This document shows positions 14,101-22,541 of a stretch of 64,000 nucleotides of DNA, piece after piece. The notes under the pieces were generated by a model. It saw only the letters and a program-made list of their open reading frames with translations. It was not told the DNA's origin and made no database searches. Position 1 is the stretch's first letter, and each line of letters starts with the position of its first letter. The position numbers were made by a program, and so were the translations under genes. Source of the stretch: Xestospongia bergquistia (taxonomy: Eukaryota; Porifera; Demospongiae; Haplosclerida; Petrosiidae); NCBI GenBank assembly GCA_963965975.1, contig OZ014415.1, positions 6,019,001-6,083,000 of the forward strand, in the 5' to 3' direction.

Positions 14101-14361
14101 GGTTATTCTTTACAAAGAGAACTAGCAAGAACTCTCTGCATTGAAGTGGCTCGTATTCATAAAGTAGATTTAACGACCTACTTAAAGTTTGTAACACCAG
14201 TTTGTGAATGTTTACAAATTCAATGTCTTAATGACTTAAATCCAATTCTTGAAAAGTACATCATAGAAGATCAAGGTAATACTATCTTTGTTGGCAGGAT
14301 GGAAAGAGAGGAATATGTACCTCATGGCATTTTACTTTGTATTAGGAATGCATTAAATTAA
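2103..14361 (+). CDS. Gene A: sacsin-like giant protein, three Hsp90-type ATPase repeat regions (sacsin body)
   Basis: Exons: 2103-2207, 2491-2770 and a giant exon from 2864. Without further splicing the giant exon ends at TAA 14359-14361, giving 3960 residues. Three GHKL/Hsp90-like ATPase units are visible. Unit 1 has NADDA at residues 40-44 and GKFGIGF from 115. Unit 2 has NADDA from 1375 and GKFGVGF from 1443. Unit 3 has NADDA from 2358 and GQFGIGF from 2426. Sacsin is known as a chaperone-like scaffold for filaments and organelles; that role here is inferred. There is no N-terminal ubiquitin-like domain. Unlike B and C, no J or HEPN domain follows. A strong donor at 14276 (CAAG|GTAATA, phase 1) instead joins in frame to the ZU5-CARD exons, so the TAA may be used only in an unspliced isoform. 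The exon 1 donor reads AAT|GTATAA where the paralogs have AAG|GTATAA. Confidence 0.9.
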
Positions 14362-14411
14362 ACACGATGAATGTCTATGTATGATTTAAACAGAAATATA
14401 ATTTAAATTAG

Positions 14412-16295
14412 GTTTACATGATCTACAAGACAAGGTAAAAGTCTCTACTAAATTCATTGATAAGTGTATACAATGTGACTATTGGAATTACACTAACATA
14501 TCAGGTAACCTGTACCTATAATATGTAATACTTTACTAATGAACTGTTAATATTGTATAGACTCATTTGAAGGAATGATGACAGTAGGAAAGAAGCTCTG
14601 TCTGTTCAATGCTCATACTGAACATGAGTTAATATTGGAAGAATGTGGATTAAGACTTGTCATCCCTGGTGAGGTCATTATACCAATAGAGTCTGTATAT
14701 GAAGTAGCTGCTCAAGGTTTGTGGGGAACAGGCAAATTTGTGTTCCCTGAAGGTACCACACTTATCAGTGGAGTATGTTATATATCAGTATCCAGTTTCT
14801 CTGAGCTCAATAAACCAGTTACTGTTGAGTTAATGCATTGTGCTCATATAACTGACGAGAGACAGACACAATATTTGTCCTTTGTTGCTGCTAAATCTGG
14901 TCCACCTTTTAAGTTTGACTACCTACCTGGAGGATCATTCTCCCCTGAGTCTCAATGTGGCACTATATCTCTCAAGCAGTTCTCGTTGTTGGCTATAGTG
15001 CTCATTATTGCTGGCAGTACAGCTGCTGCAGTTGGTGGTGTTGTTGGTGGAGCTGTAGTTGGAGGTGGTGCAACTGCTGTGGTAGTTGGTGCTGCTTTAG
15101 TAGCACATCTTGTAGGAGGTCTTGGTAAGAAATGATCACTTATATTATATTAATTAATTATTCTTATAATATTAGGTGATGATGTCAAATATCCTAACTG
15201 TTACTATCAAGCTTATATCTTCTATAAACGTATGGGTCCTAAGAAATGGCATATGAATTTAGCTGTTACACAAGATACCCAGTATTCCAAAGTAATAAAA
15301 TTATAAAAGATTCATGTATAACTACATACATTGCCTCCATAGTGCCTTCAATATTTGTCATCTAGTGCTGAATTTGGAGAAAAGCATTCTCATTTTCGAT
15401 TTCGTTTTGCCACTAACACACTTCCATCAAGAGAACAAAAGGAAATGTCTGAGAGGGAGAGTGATACAGAAATGGTGTTAAAGCTTTCAGGATTCCCTGC
15501 TGATGATGTAATGTCTACAGGTTGGAGAGTACAACCTCTACATATACCTTCTATAGTAAGTGAATAATGTAATGTTATAATCAAAATACTTGTGATATTT
15601 AATTTATTTATAGATCAACAAAAGAGATGTTGATGATTATAATCAATCAAAGAGTGCTAGTCCTCCATATATTCCTGTACTAATATGTGCTTATCCTAAC
15701 ACAAGTGACTTTGAAGAACAACTACAATGTCCTCTAACTATTGAAGGTATTGAAGTAACTGATAACAAAAGTCAAACATCAGCTAACAACAATCAACCTA
15801 AAGTTGTCCTTGATGTATCACTGGATGACTATGGTAAGTATCTTGAAAATATATCACAATGTAAACATTTAATTCAGGTTCACCCACTACTGACAATGAA
15901 GATACAAGTAGAGGACTAGAGTCAACTACAGGTTTGTTAATAACATTTGAAGGCATTAATTTTTCCTCTTTTCTACAGCAATTGAAGAGTCTGACCCATC
16001 AGAAATATTTCGTACTCACATTTCTGATCTCAGCAAAGCTTTTGCCTCGTGTCTGAATGAAATCACTGATAGTCTTTTCTCTAAGAGGCTAATAGGACAA
16101 AGTGTACTGCAATTAATGACTACAGAAGGTCAATCTAATTATCAGAAAGCTAGCAAAGTAGTCCATGAACTATACAGTCAATTACAAGCTCAAAGATATC
16201 CAGAGCTATATCTTACTAAGATTTGTGATGTACTGTTAAAACAAGATGATCAAAGACTAAAAGATATTGCTAACAATATTAAAGATAAGTTATAA
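14412..16295 (+). CDS. ZU5-like/CARD-like C-terminal tail, predicted to be spliced to gene A
   Basis: Inferred exons: 14412-14504, 14561-15124, 15176-15291, 15343-15555, 15614-15833, 15878-15931, 15979-16295. All have AG/GT borders and compatible phases. Joined to gene A's giant exon cut at 14275, the total is 13374 nt, a multiple of three (4457 residues plus TAA 16293-16295). The second exon carries a ZU5-like module (GLRLVIPG..., then a SGVCYISVSS...KPVTVELMHCA pattern). A 45-residue hydrophobic Gly/Ala-rich stretch and a charged linker follow. The last exon encodes a helical CARD-like domain, with features such as EITDSLFSKRLIGQSVL, ASKVVHELYSQL and KICDVLLKQDDQRL. ZU5 and CARD are typical of animal adaptor and signalling proteins. 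The alternative is an independent gene with its own 5' end, but I find no first exon with an ATG in the 130 bases before it. Confidence 0.72.
14985..15124 (+). other. Hydrophobic glycine/alanine-rich segment in the gene A tail
   Basis: Follows the ZU5-like module directly (fusion residues about 4105-4151). It has an initial LLAIVLIIAG run, then repeated GGVVGG / GGAVVGGG / VVVGAAL motifs with small-xxx-small spacing and no charged residue until the end. It could be a membrane-inserting or glycine-zipper segment, or a low-complexity insertion. The truncated tail copy at 19757-20504 does not include this exon. Confidence 0.6.
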
Positions 16296-16626
16296 TGTGC
16301 TATTTACTTTATAGTTTGTTATAATATACACTCAAACCACATTATTATCTTATTAATATCTTTTAACAATATAGTTATATTTTGTTTTGCTATTTTCCTT
16401 TACAACATGATTACACAATTTATTAACTTTTACAGAATATTACTGAGTTTGATTATTTTAAATATTATATATAGTTTTTTAAGTACATGTGTTTCCTTAT
16501 TAACACATTGTTTGAATCTCACCTTTACAATGCCTATTGTGTAATTATAATAATTTTTACAAAAATGTTTAATTTTCTGAAAATTGACCAAAAATATTCT
16601 AATATCAATAGTTAGTTAATATCTAA
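16296..16626. repeat. 3' flank of the CARD tail, duplicated downstream of the second copy
   Basis: AT-rich, non-coding on the + strand. It matches 20505-20824 almost throughout, including the word ATATACACTCAAACCACATT. It shows that the duplication of the CARD exon extended past the stop codon and into the minus-strand exon candidate that follows. Confidence 0.75.
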
Positions 16627-16869
16627 TTACAAGATCCTGTAATTTGAGGTAATGTTTTCATAAATTGGAGGCTCTGATACCTCCTTCAATAACTTTGTTG
16701 TGTAGTCCTGTAAACAGTCACAGCAGTAAGCATACAGTTGTAGATTCCTGATTAGTCCAGGACATTGCAGATGATGATGATTGACAGTTTGAAGGAAATC
16801 AACTAAACGCTCCTTTCTAGCTCTTTGAAAACAGTAACTGCGAGCAGCAAATACTCCAACTGGTCCCAC
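16627..16869 (-). CDS. Candidate C-terminal exon of an unrecognised minus-strand gene
   Basis: An 80-codon open frame ending at TAA 16629-16627. At its 5' edge there is a possible acceptor (TTCAG before TGGGACC on the minus strand), so it may be an internal-to-terminal exon rather than a complete gene. Its last ~30 codons recur at 20825-20923 with the same frame and stop: the core TTKL.KEVS..PIYENI is kept, while many other residues differ. I do not recognise the family. Because the copy lies inside a DNA duplication, conservation alone does not prove coding. No upstream exon joins convincingly. Confidence 0.3.
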   Translation of the reverse strand: MGPVGVFAARSYCFQRARKERLVDFLQTVNHHHLQCPGLIRNLQLYAYCCDCLQDYTTKLLKEVSEPPIYENITSNYRIL

Positions 16870-16879
16870 TGAACCACTT

Positions 16880-17240
16880 TATAAAATGAATAGATAGATG
16901 ATTGAATGGATGAATGGATTAAATGGATATATCAATGAATAGGTAAGTGTAATGATAAATGTATTAATGTTAATGATGTGAGTTGTCCATTCATCTATCT
17001 ATAATCTATCCATCCATTATCTTTCCATCAAAACATTCATCTATCCATAGACTTAATTACAGATCATTCTTCTATCTATCCATTAATTTGTCCAAATAAT
17101 CACAAGAGATGGAAGAATTTTCTTCTTCACTACCAATAACATGTTTTTTAACAAAATTCTTCAGAATTAACTGAGAGATGAAAGAAGTATGTAAGCTGTC
17201 TGCCATTAATCTATCAATCCATCCATTCATCTATCCATTT
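16880..17240. repeat. Degenerate ATCC/GGAT tetranucleotide repeats, partly inverted
   Basis: Runs of ATGGATGAATGGAT type (16890-16945) and then CATCCATT / CATCTATC type (16990-17070 and 17210-17240) form imperfect inverted arms. Simple-sequence repeat, no gene. From 17241 to 18088 I see only AT-rich sequence without a supportable feature. Confidence 0.6.
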
Positions 17241-18088
17241 AGAGGATATAAACTATATACTATACAAATTACTATTAGGACACACCTACTTAATAGACAA
17301 TTACAATACTTATATAAACTAAAACCTAATTCTTTGACATGTAATGACAAATACTACATATATACTTTAAGTGATGTATTATATAACCTCTATATTGATA
17401 ATGGTAACTTCTATATTAAGGACAGTGTACTTATCTTGTCATGTTTACTATGGTAAGTTCAATAAACAAGATATATGACTTGTCGGATATGATAGCTTAC
17501 TTTACTTGAACTTTAAGTATTTCCAACTACAAAATAGTACAATAATTGATTTATTAATGACAACATATACATTGAATATTAAGGTATATTAAGGATATTT
17601 ATACCAGTAACAGTAAACTAAATTATACTGTAGTAACATCTCTATACTAAGGACACTATGGTATAGTAGGAAATAATGGTAGAATTTTTAAAAAGATAAT
17701 TTTTGTGAATTATTAAAATGAATATCAAACTATATTTAATGTGTCACATGAACCTACATTGAATTGTTTGTTAGAGTCTACAATTGTCAATTTTAATATT
17801 GCTATTAAATGTTTTTCTTTCTTGGTTATTCATTAAATTATCTACCAGGATATACAGGTCTTATACATGTACATATAATAGTATGTGTGATCTGTGGTTA
17901 GAAAACTTATAAAATTAATATATATTATGAGTTTATATTACCAACCACAAATCTTACTAAACTATATACATACAAAGTACATACATGTATTATAGTAAAC
18001 TGTAATAAATGTACTTAGTAATATTGTTAATATGTTTATTAACATATTTTACAATGAACAGTCTTAACGTACAAATATTATCATTTAC

Positions 18089-18200
18089 CTCTCTATATGG
18101 ATCAGCAATGTCTGAGTTTATTGTGTGTTTTTGTTCATTATAAGACTTAAATGCTTGTAGTTGTAGATTACCCAGTAACCTTAGTATCATTTTCTTGCTC
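18089..18200 (-). CDS. Weak candidate internal exon, minus strand
   Basis: On the minus strand an open stretch lies between a possible acceptor (TCTAAG before GAGCAAG) and a possible donor (AGAG|GTAAAT at 18088). It encodes about 37 residues including LLGNLQLQAF and SDIADPYRE. Family not recognised. It does not join in frame to the candidate exon at 16627-16869 by a simple splice. Low confidence. Confidence 0.2.
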
Positions 18201-18364
18201 CTTAGAGATGCATGAGAGCAGAAGAGGAAGACATTCGTGATGAAGTCAGAGGAGAGAGATAATACTTAAATACTTAATAATATAATATAATACATATTTA
18301 ATAATTAATATAATACTTAAAGCACAATACAGTCCATCTTTAGGAGTCACTTTATTCACAGGTT

Positions 18365-18985
18365 TCATGGAATAGCAATATTTTGACTTGTGAAAGAAAA
18401 TCGTCTGTTATCAGATTTTTTAGGCTCAACTGGAACACTCATTCTTATTTCAACTGTATCTTCTTCTTCAACTAACTGTCGTGGTGGTACAGCTGCTTGT
18501 GGTTGACTTGTAATAGGATGGTCATCAAAATTTTGAAATTCTTCAATATTGTGTACATACTTGGAAGATTTAAGATCATACCTCCATTTGTAGTGATTGT
18601 GAGTCTCTTTGTGGAGAAATTTTTTTCCTTGAATCGACTTCGTTTTCCCACTTGAGGTTTATAAACAAATGTTTCAATTTGTCCATTTGTTCTCTCTTCA
18701 TCATCTTCAATTTTATGTAATGCATCCTAACTATGACTTCTTGAAAGAGTACTTGTCTTCTTAACAGAGACATATATTGGGCTCTTAATCTTCTTGGAGA
18801 TAAAATCTGTAATCACATCATCCCAGGAATTTTTTCTGGACACCGTCTTTGTGGGTTTCTTTGATGGAGGTTTAAAAGAATTGTCTGGTTTAATGTTTTA
18901 TAAGGATCACTATAGACCAGAACTGGATACGCTGGTTCATTAGGTTCATGATTGTCATAATCCTCATCATCAGGATGGATAGTGT
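18365..18985 (-). pseudogene. Decayed intronless gene remnant, basic/hydrophilic protein
   Basis: Read on the minus strand, three overlapping open stretches form one coherent hydrophilic, lysine- and acid-rich protein, but the frame is broken. The order is HPDDEDYDNHEPNEPAYPVL, then a frame change near 18900 into KPDNSFKPPSKKPTKTVSR. An in-frame TAG follows near 18734. A second frame change near 18605 leads into HYKWRYDLKSSKYVHNIEEF, and the remnant ends at TGA 18367-18365. No intron is needed, so it could be a processed copy. Family not recognised. The alternative is an intron-containing gene whose splices I have mistaken for lesions. Confidence 0.45.
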
Positions 18986-18998
18986 GTGTGTGTGTGTG
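18982..18998. repeat. GT dinucleotide microsatellite
   Basis: Eight uninterrupted GT units at the 5' side of the minus-strand pseudogene remnant. Confidence 0.9.
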
Positions 18999-19756
18999 AG
19001 TATTATACCATCTAATAGGACGTTACTGAGACTTAACTCTGCCATAATTTGCATGTCTTTATCTCTCTCTGAGTGTGATATATAAATAATACACACAACA
19101 TAATATGGTAATAAAGTTACATTGAACAAGTAAGTTATATATAATTTATTATAGTACTTATATCCAGTAATACAGATACATAGTGACATTAATACAATAC
19201 TTTTACAACATTACACGCTCACTTATAGTAAACTGAGTCATTGCTTTTAAGCTTTCTGCTAACAGCAGCAATGAAAAATTAGGGGAGTGGCTAGTTCATG
19301 GTCATGTGACACTATCAGCCCTACCCAAGTTGGTCCAACAATAATTATAGGATGTGATGACTGACTCCTACAGATATTCTTTCACTGATCTTTTTATTGG
19401 TAAATGGCTACTTCAGGTAATGTTACTAGATGTCGTGTACTATCTTAATTAGTAGTAGTACAATATCTATACTTGTAGGTATTATGTAGTCTCACTAACT
19501 AGACCATCTTTCTCTACAGTGAGTGTCTAACTAGTGAGAGTAGTATAATGTATGGACTACATGTATTATAATATATAGTAGAAGATTAGGGTTAGGTTTG
19601 TGAAGCATATGTCAAGTATATAATTAGTATAGCCTTTGTACAAGTCTTGTAGATGTGATCACATACTGTAGGTATATTACCTTATACTGTAACCTGATCT
19701 CAAGGTATCATTCTCTACAGGACAATACAAACTAGATGATTTATACTGTTCTATAG
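18999..19756. other. AT-rich interval with a possible first exon
   Basis: No supportable gene. A possible start exon ATGGCTACTTCAG|GTAATG lies at 19404-19416, preceded by a TCATGTGA palindrome at about 19302-19309. It ends in phase 1 and so cannot join directly to the phase-0 exon at 19757. Any gene using it would need another exon that I cannot identify. Confidence 0.3.
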
Positions 19757-20504
19757 ATTAACAAGAATGATGTTGATGACTTTCATGCTTCAAAGAGTGC
19801 AAATTCTCCTTATATTCCTGTATTAATAGTTGCTGATCCAGATTGTAGCAATTTTAAAGAACAGCTGCAATATCCTCTTAGCATTGAAGGGATTGAAGTC
19901 ACTACTGCTGATAGTAGTCAACCTAAAATAGTCCTTTATAGAACATATACTCACAGTAAGTCTAATGATCTGGAATAGTAATATATTGAATTCTCAGTTA
20001 TTAGCATATGTTAGGGTTATATCATAGTACTTCTTTTCATGCAGGTCCATCAATTGCTTACAAAGAACAATCAGATAGTATTTCACAGTCAACATCAGAT
20101 CTGTTAAAATGGCATAGATGTATAATTTTAAAAAGAAATATTTTATTTAATATGCTTTGTCATTGTCTTTTATTCTATGCACAGCACTTGACAAAGAACT
20201 CAATTCATCAGAGATATTCCAATCTTACAGTGCTGATCTTATTGCATCTATTGCTTCTGATCTTGAATGGATAACTGACAGACTGTTTGCTGAGAATATA
20301 ATAGGACAATCTATAGTACATTTTACAACTGTGGGAAGTGAGAGTAATTACTCTAAAGCAAGAAAAGTAGTCCATGAACTATATAGTCAGTTACAAGCTC
20401 ACAGTGAACCAAAGCAATATCTTGGTAAGATTTGTCATGTACTATTAAAACAAGATGATCAAAGACTAAAAGAAATTGCTAAAAATATTAAAGAGAAGTT
20501 ATAA
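19757..20504 (+). CDS. 5'-incomplete second copy of the ZU5-CARD tail (linker and CARD-like domain)
   Basis: Exons 19757-19955, 20045-20119 (less certain 3' end) and 20185-20504 correspond to the last three exons of the gene A tail, with the same phases and intact reading frame. The linker keeps the IEGIEVT and SPYIPVL motifs. The CARD-like domain keeps RLFAENIIGQSIV, KARKVVHELYSQLQAH and KICHVLLKQDDQRL and ends at TAA 20502-20504. There is no in-frame ATG in the first exon and a TAG stands just before it. The ZU5-like exon is absent from the preceding 1.5 kb. It is either a truncated duplicate or the 3' part of a gene whose 5' exons I cannot find. Confidence 0.6.
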
Positions 20505-20923
20505 TGTGTTGTTTTCTATTAGAGTTTGTTATAATATACACTCAAACCACATTATCTTATTAATATCTTGTTAACAATATAATTATGTTTTAATATGCTA
20601 TTTTCCTTTACGACATGCCTTCAGAATTTATTAACTTGTACAGAATATTAGTGAGTTTGAGTAGTTTAAATATCATATACAGTTTTTTAAGTACATGTAT
20701 TCTTTGTTTATTAACACATTGTTTGAACTTCACTTTTACAATGTCTATTGTGTAACTATAATACATTTTATAAAAATGTTTAATATAAACCAAAAATATT
20801 CTAATATCAATAGTTAATATCTAATTATAAGTTCTTGTAAACTGAGGCAATGTTCTCATAGATTGGAGACACTGATACCTCTTTAAATAGCTTTGTTGTA
20901 TAGCCCAATGAACAGTCATAAAA
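20505..20923. repeat. Duplicated 3' flank (copy 2) with the end of the minus-strand exon
   Basis: Matches 16296-16720. Bases 20825-20923 on the minus strand keep the final ~30 codons and stop of the exon candidate at 16627-16869; similarity ends around 20925. This marks the right border of the CARD-tail duplication. Confidence 0.7.
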
Positions 20924-20974
20924 ATTTAGCAAGTTAATTTATCTGAAATTGTGAATGAACCAAGTGACTTACAG

Positions 20975-21190
20975 CTGAAGTCATGGAGAAAATACTGGTG
21001 AATGAGCGCATCAATTAAATATGCACTGCTTTATTAAATTACATAATTCAGTTTAAGTTCTACAAAATTGATACTGATTCTTGTGAATTAATATTCCAAT
21101 ATAAGGCTAGCGATAAAGTATGTCCAGATGACTCACCTCTTTATACTCGTAGCAGTCTTCATGACATCTTTGGCATTGCTGCTATGTTAT
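20975..21190 (+). pseudogene. Sacsin relic (third-repeat fragment, A/D type)
   Basis: Matches copy D at about 63495-63700, running from CTGAAGTCATGGAG to AGCAGTCTTCATGACATCTTT, but contains stop codons (for example TAA after ATCAAT near 21018) and small indels. It encodes recognisable scraps such as FKFYKIDTDSCE and SSLHDIF. Not expressible; a leftover of an earlier array member just upstream of the gene B flank. Confidence 0.75.
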
Positions 21191-21204
21191 TCATTACAAC
21201 CAAG

Positions 21205-22541
21205 GTCTCAAAAGCTACAATAATATATAGAATATTAATTGTGGTTACCAGGAGAATATATGGTCGTACTTGAAGATGTCGGTGATTACAACTAAAACTT
21301 GTACTACAATGCTATTTTATAAACAAATTTTATTAGAATAAAAGGATTGTACATAATTATTTTAGTTATAAAATGATTGTAATAGGTATGATAAATAGTG
21401 CTGTTTTAGTTATAGTTTCATTTTGATATACATATGCAAAAATTTTAGCTATTGTTTCAGTTTCAATAATGTCTGAAGAATTCTTTTAGTTTAGTTAATT
21501 TAAGTGAATTTTTTTCAAAAGAGTACTACATGTCTGGATAAATTATTGCCAACCTATCTTTGTCTATTGCAAGTAACTTTGTAAATGTTTATGTGTTTTG
21601 TAAGCATAATATTTAGTATACTAAAATACTTTACTCCTTACTAAGCTATATTTTAGTTTTGGTATACCAAAACAACACTACTGTGATGAGATAATTAAGA
21701 CAATCTCTAAGTTAGTCTCCACTAACTGGTCTTTATTTCATAATGCAGGTAATGAAGTCAGATCTATAAGTTTCAAATTATGACACATGCAAAAACAAAT
21801 CTCATAAAGTAATTGTAATCAATGCTGTCCACTTCTGGGATTTTCATTAACACTGGCTGGATCTATTAGAATGTTTTTGATAACCTTGTACAATGTGAAG
21901 TTAGCTTTTACACACACCCTGCTGATAGTTCTTTCAGCAAACAATGGCACTAACTATGGTGGATGACTATATATACATGTACACAAGTAATAAAAACATT
22001 TGATAGTAAATGTTGAGATGACAATGACGAAAACTACAGAAACAAGGTAGGAAGAAAAATAAACATAACAAATCCATATAACAAACATCTCTACATAAGT
22101 GTCAATCAACTTACCATGCATATGATGATAGTAAATTAGTATACAAATTACAGTGTCATGAGATATCACTATGCTCTCCTGTTTCTTCAAAGTAGGACAG
22201 AATAGCCCCAGTTGATTTAAAGTTATGGAATGACAAACAAAGTATATTTTTACTTTTTTTATAATCAGTTTGTGTCATGAGATCACTATATATATAACAC
22301 TCTCGTGATCAAGTCGGTGTTTATAAAATAAATAAATTATTTACAGGCAGGAAGTTTACTCCGTAGAGTGGTACCCCTACTATGCCTATATATACTCACA
22401 TACGGAACCAAGCCTACGACTAGAACGTAGTGGTCTTGTAAATAGTCGCCTGGTCCTGATAACTGTTTTAGTCTACACATCATAATTATAGTCGATCTGA
22501 TACGTGAACGACAACGTCTGTAGTGTTCCTAGTCATCCGTC
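21205..22541 (+). promoter_or_regulatory. Gene B upstream region, including the conserved proximal block
   Basis: Homologous to 1048-2102 (A) and to the corresponding part of the C flank, with more divergence in the distal part. The proximal block 22350-22541 shares the conserved words described for A and places the ATG at the same point. The distal foldback element and TTTTAGTT cluster found upstream of A and C are largely missing, so B carries only the gene-proximal part of the duplicated unit. Confidence 0.6.

Noticed and set aside
14575..15135. ZU5-like segment as a stand-alone 186-residue gene starting at ATG 14575.
   Set aside because: The open frame extends upstream of that ATG to an acceptor at 14560, and its end is a phase-1 donor (CTTG|GTAAGA) rather than a true stop. 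It is an internal exon.
16880..17240. Regularly spaced short repeats considered as a CRISPR array.
   Set aside because: They are degenerate tetranucleotide runs with no unique spacers of constant length, in a eukaryotic context.
18089..18200. Resemblance of LLG..SYNEQ..DIADPYRE to the low-molecular-weight tyrosine phosphatase C-terminal region.
   Set aside because: Only a few matching positions over about 30 residues, with no catalytic P-loop found nearby and no in-frame partner exon.
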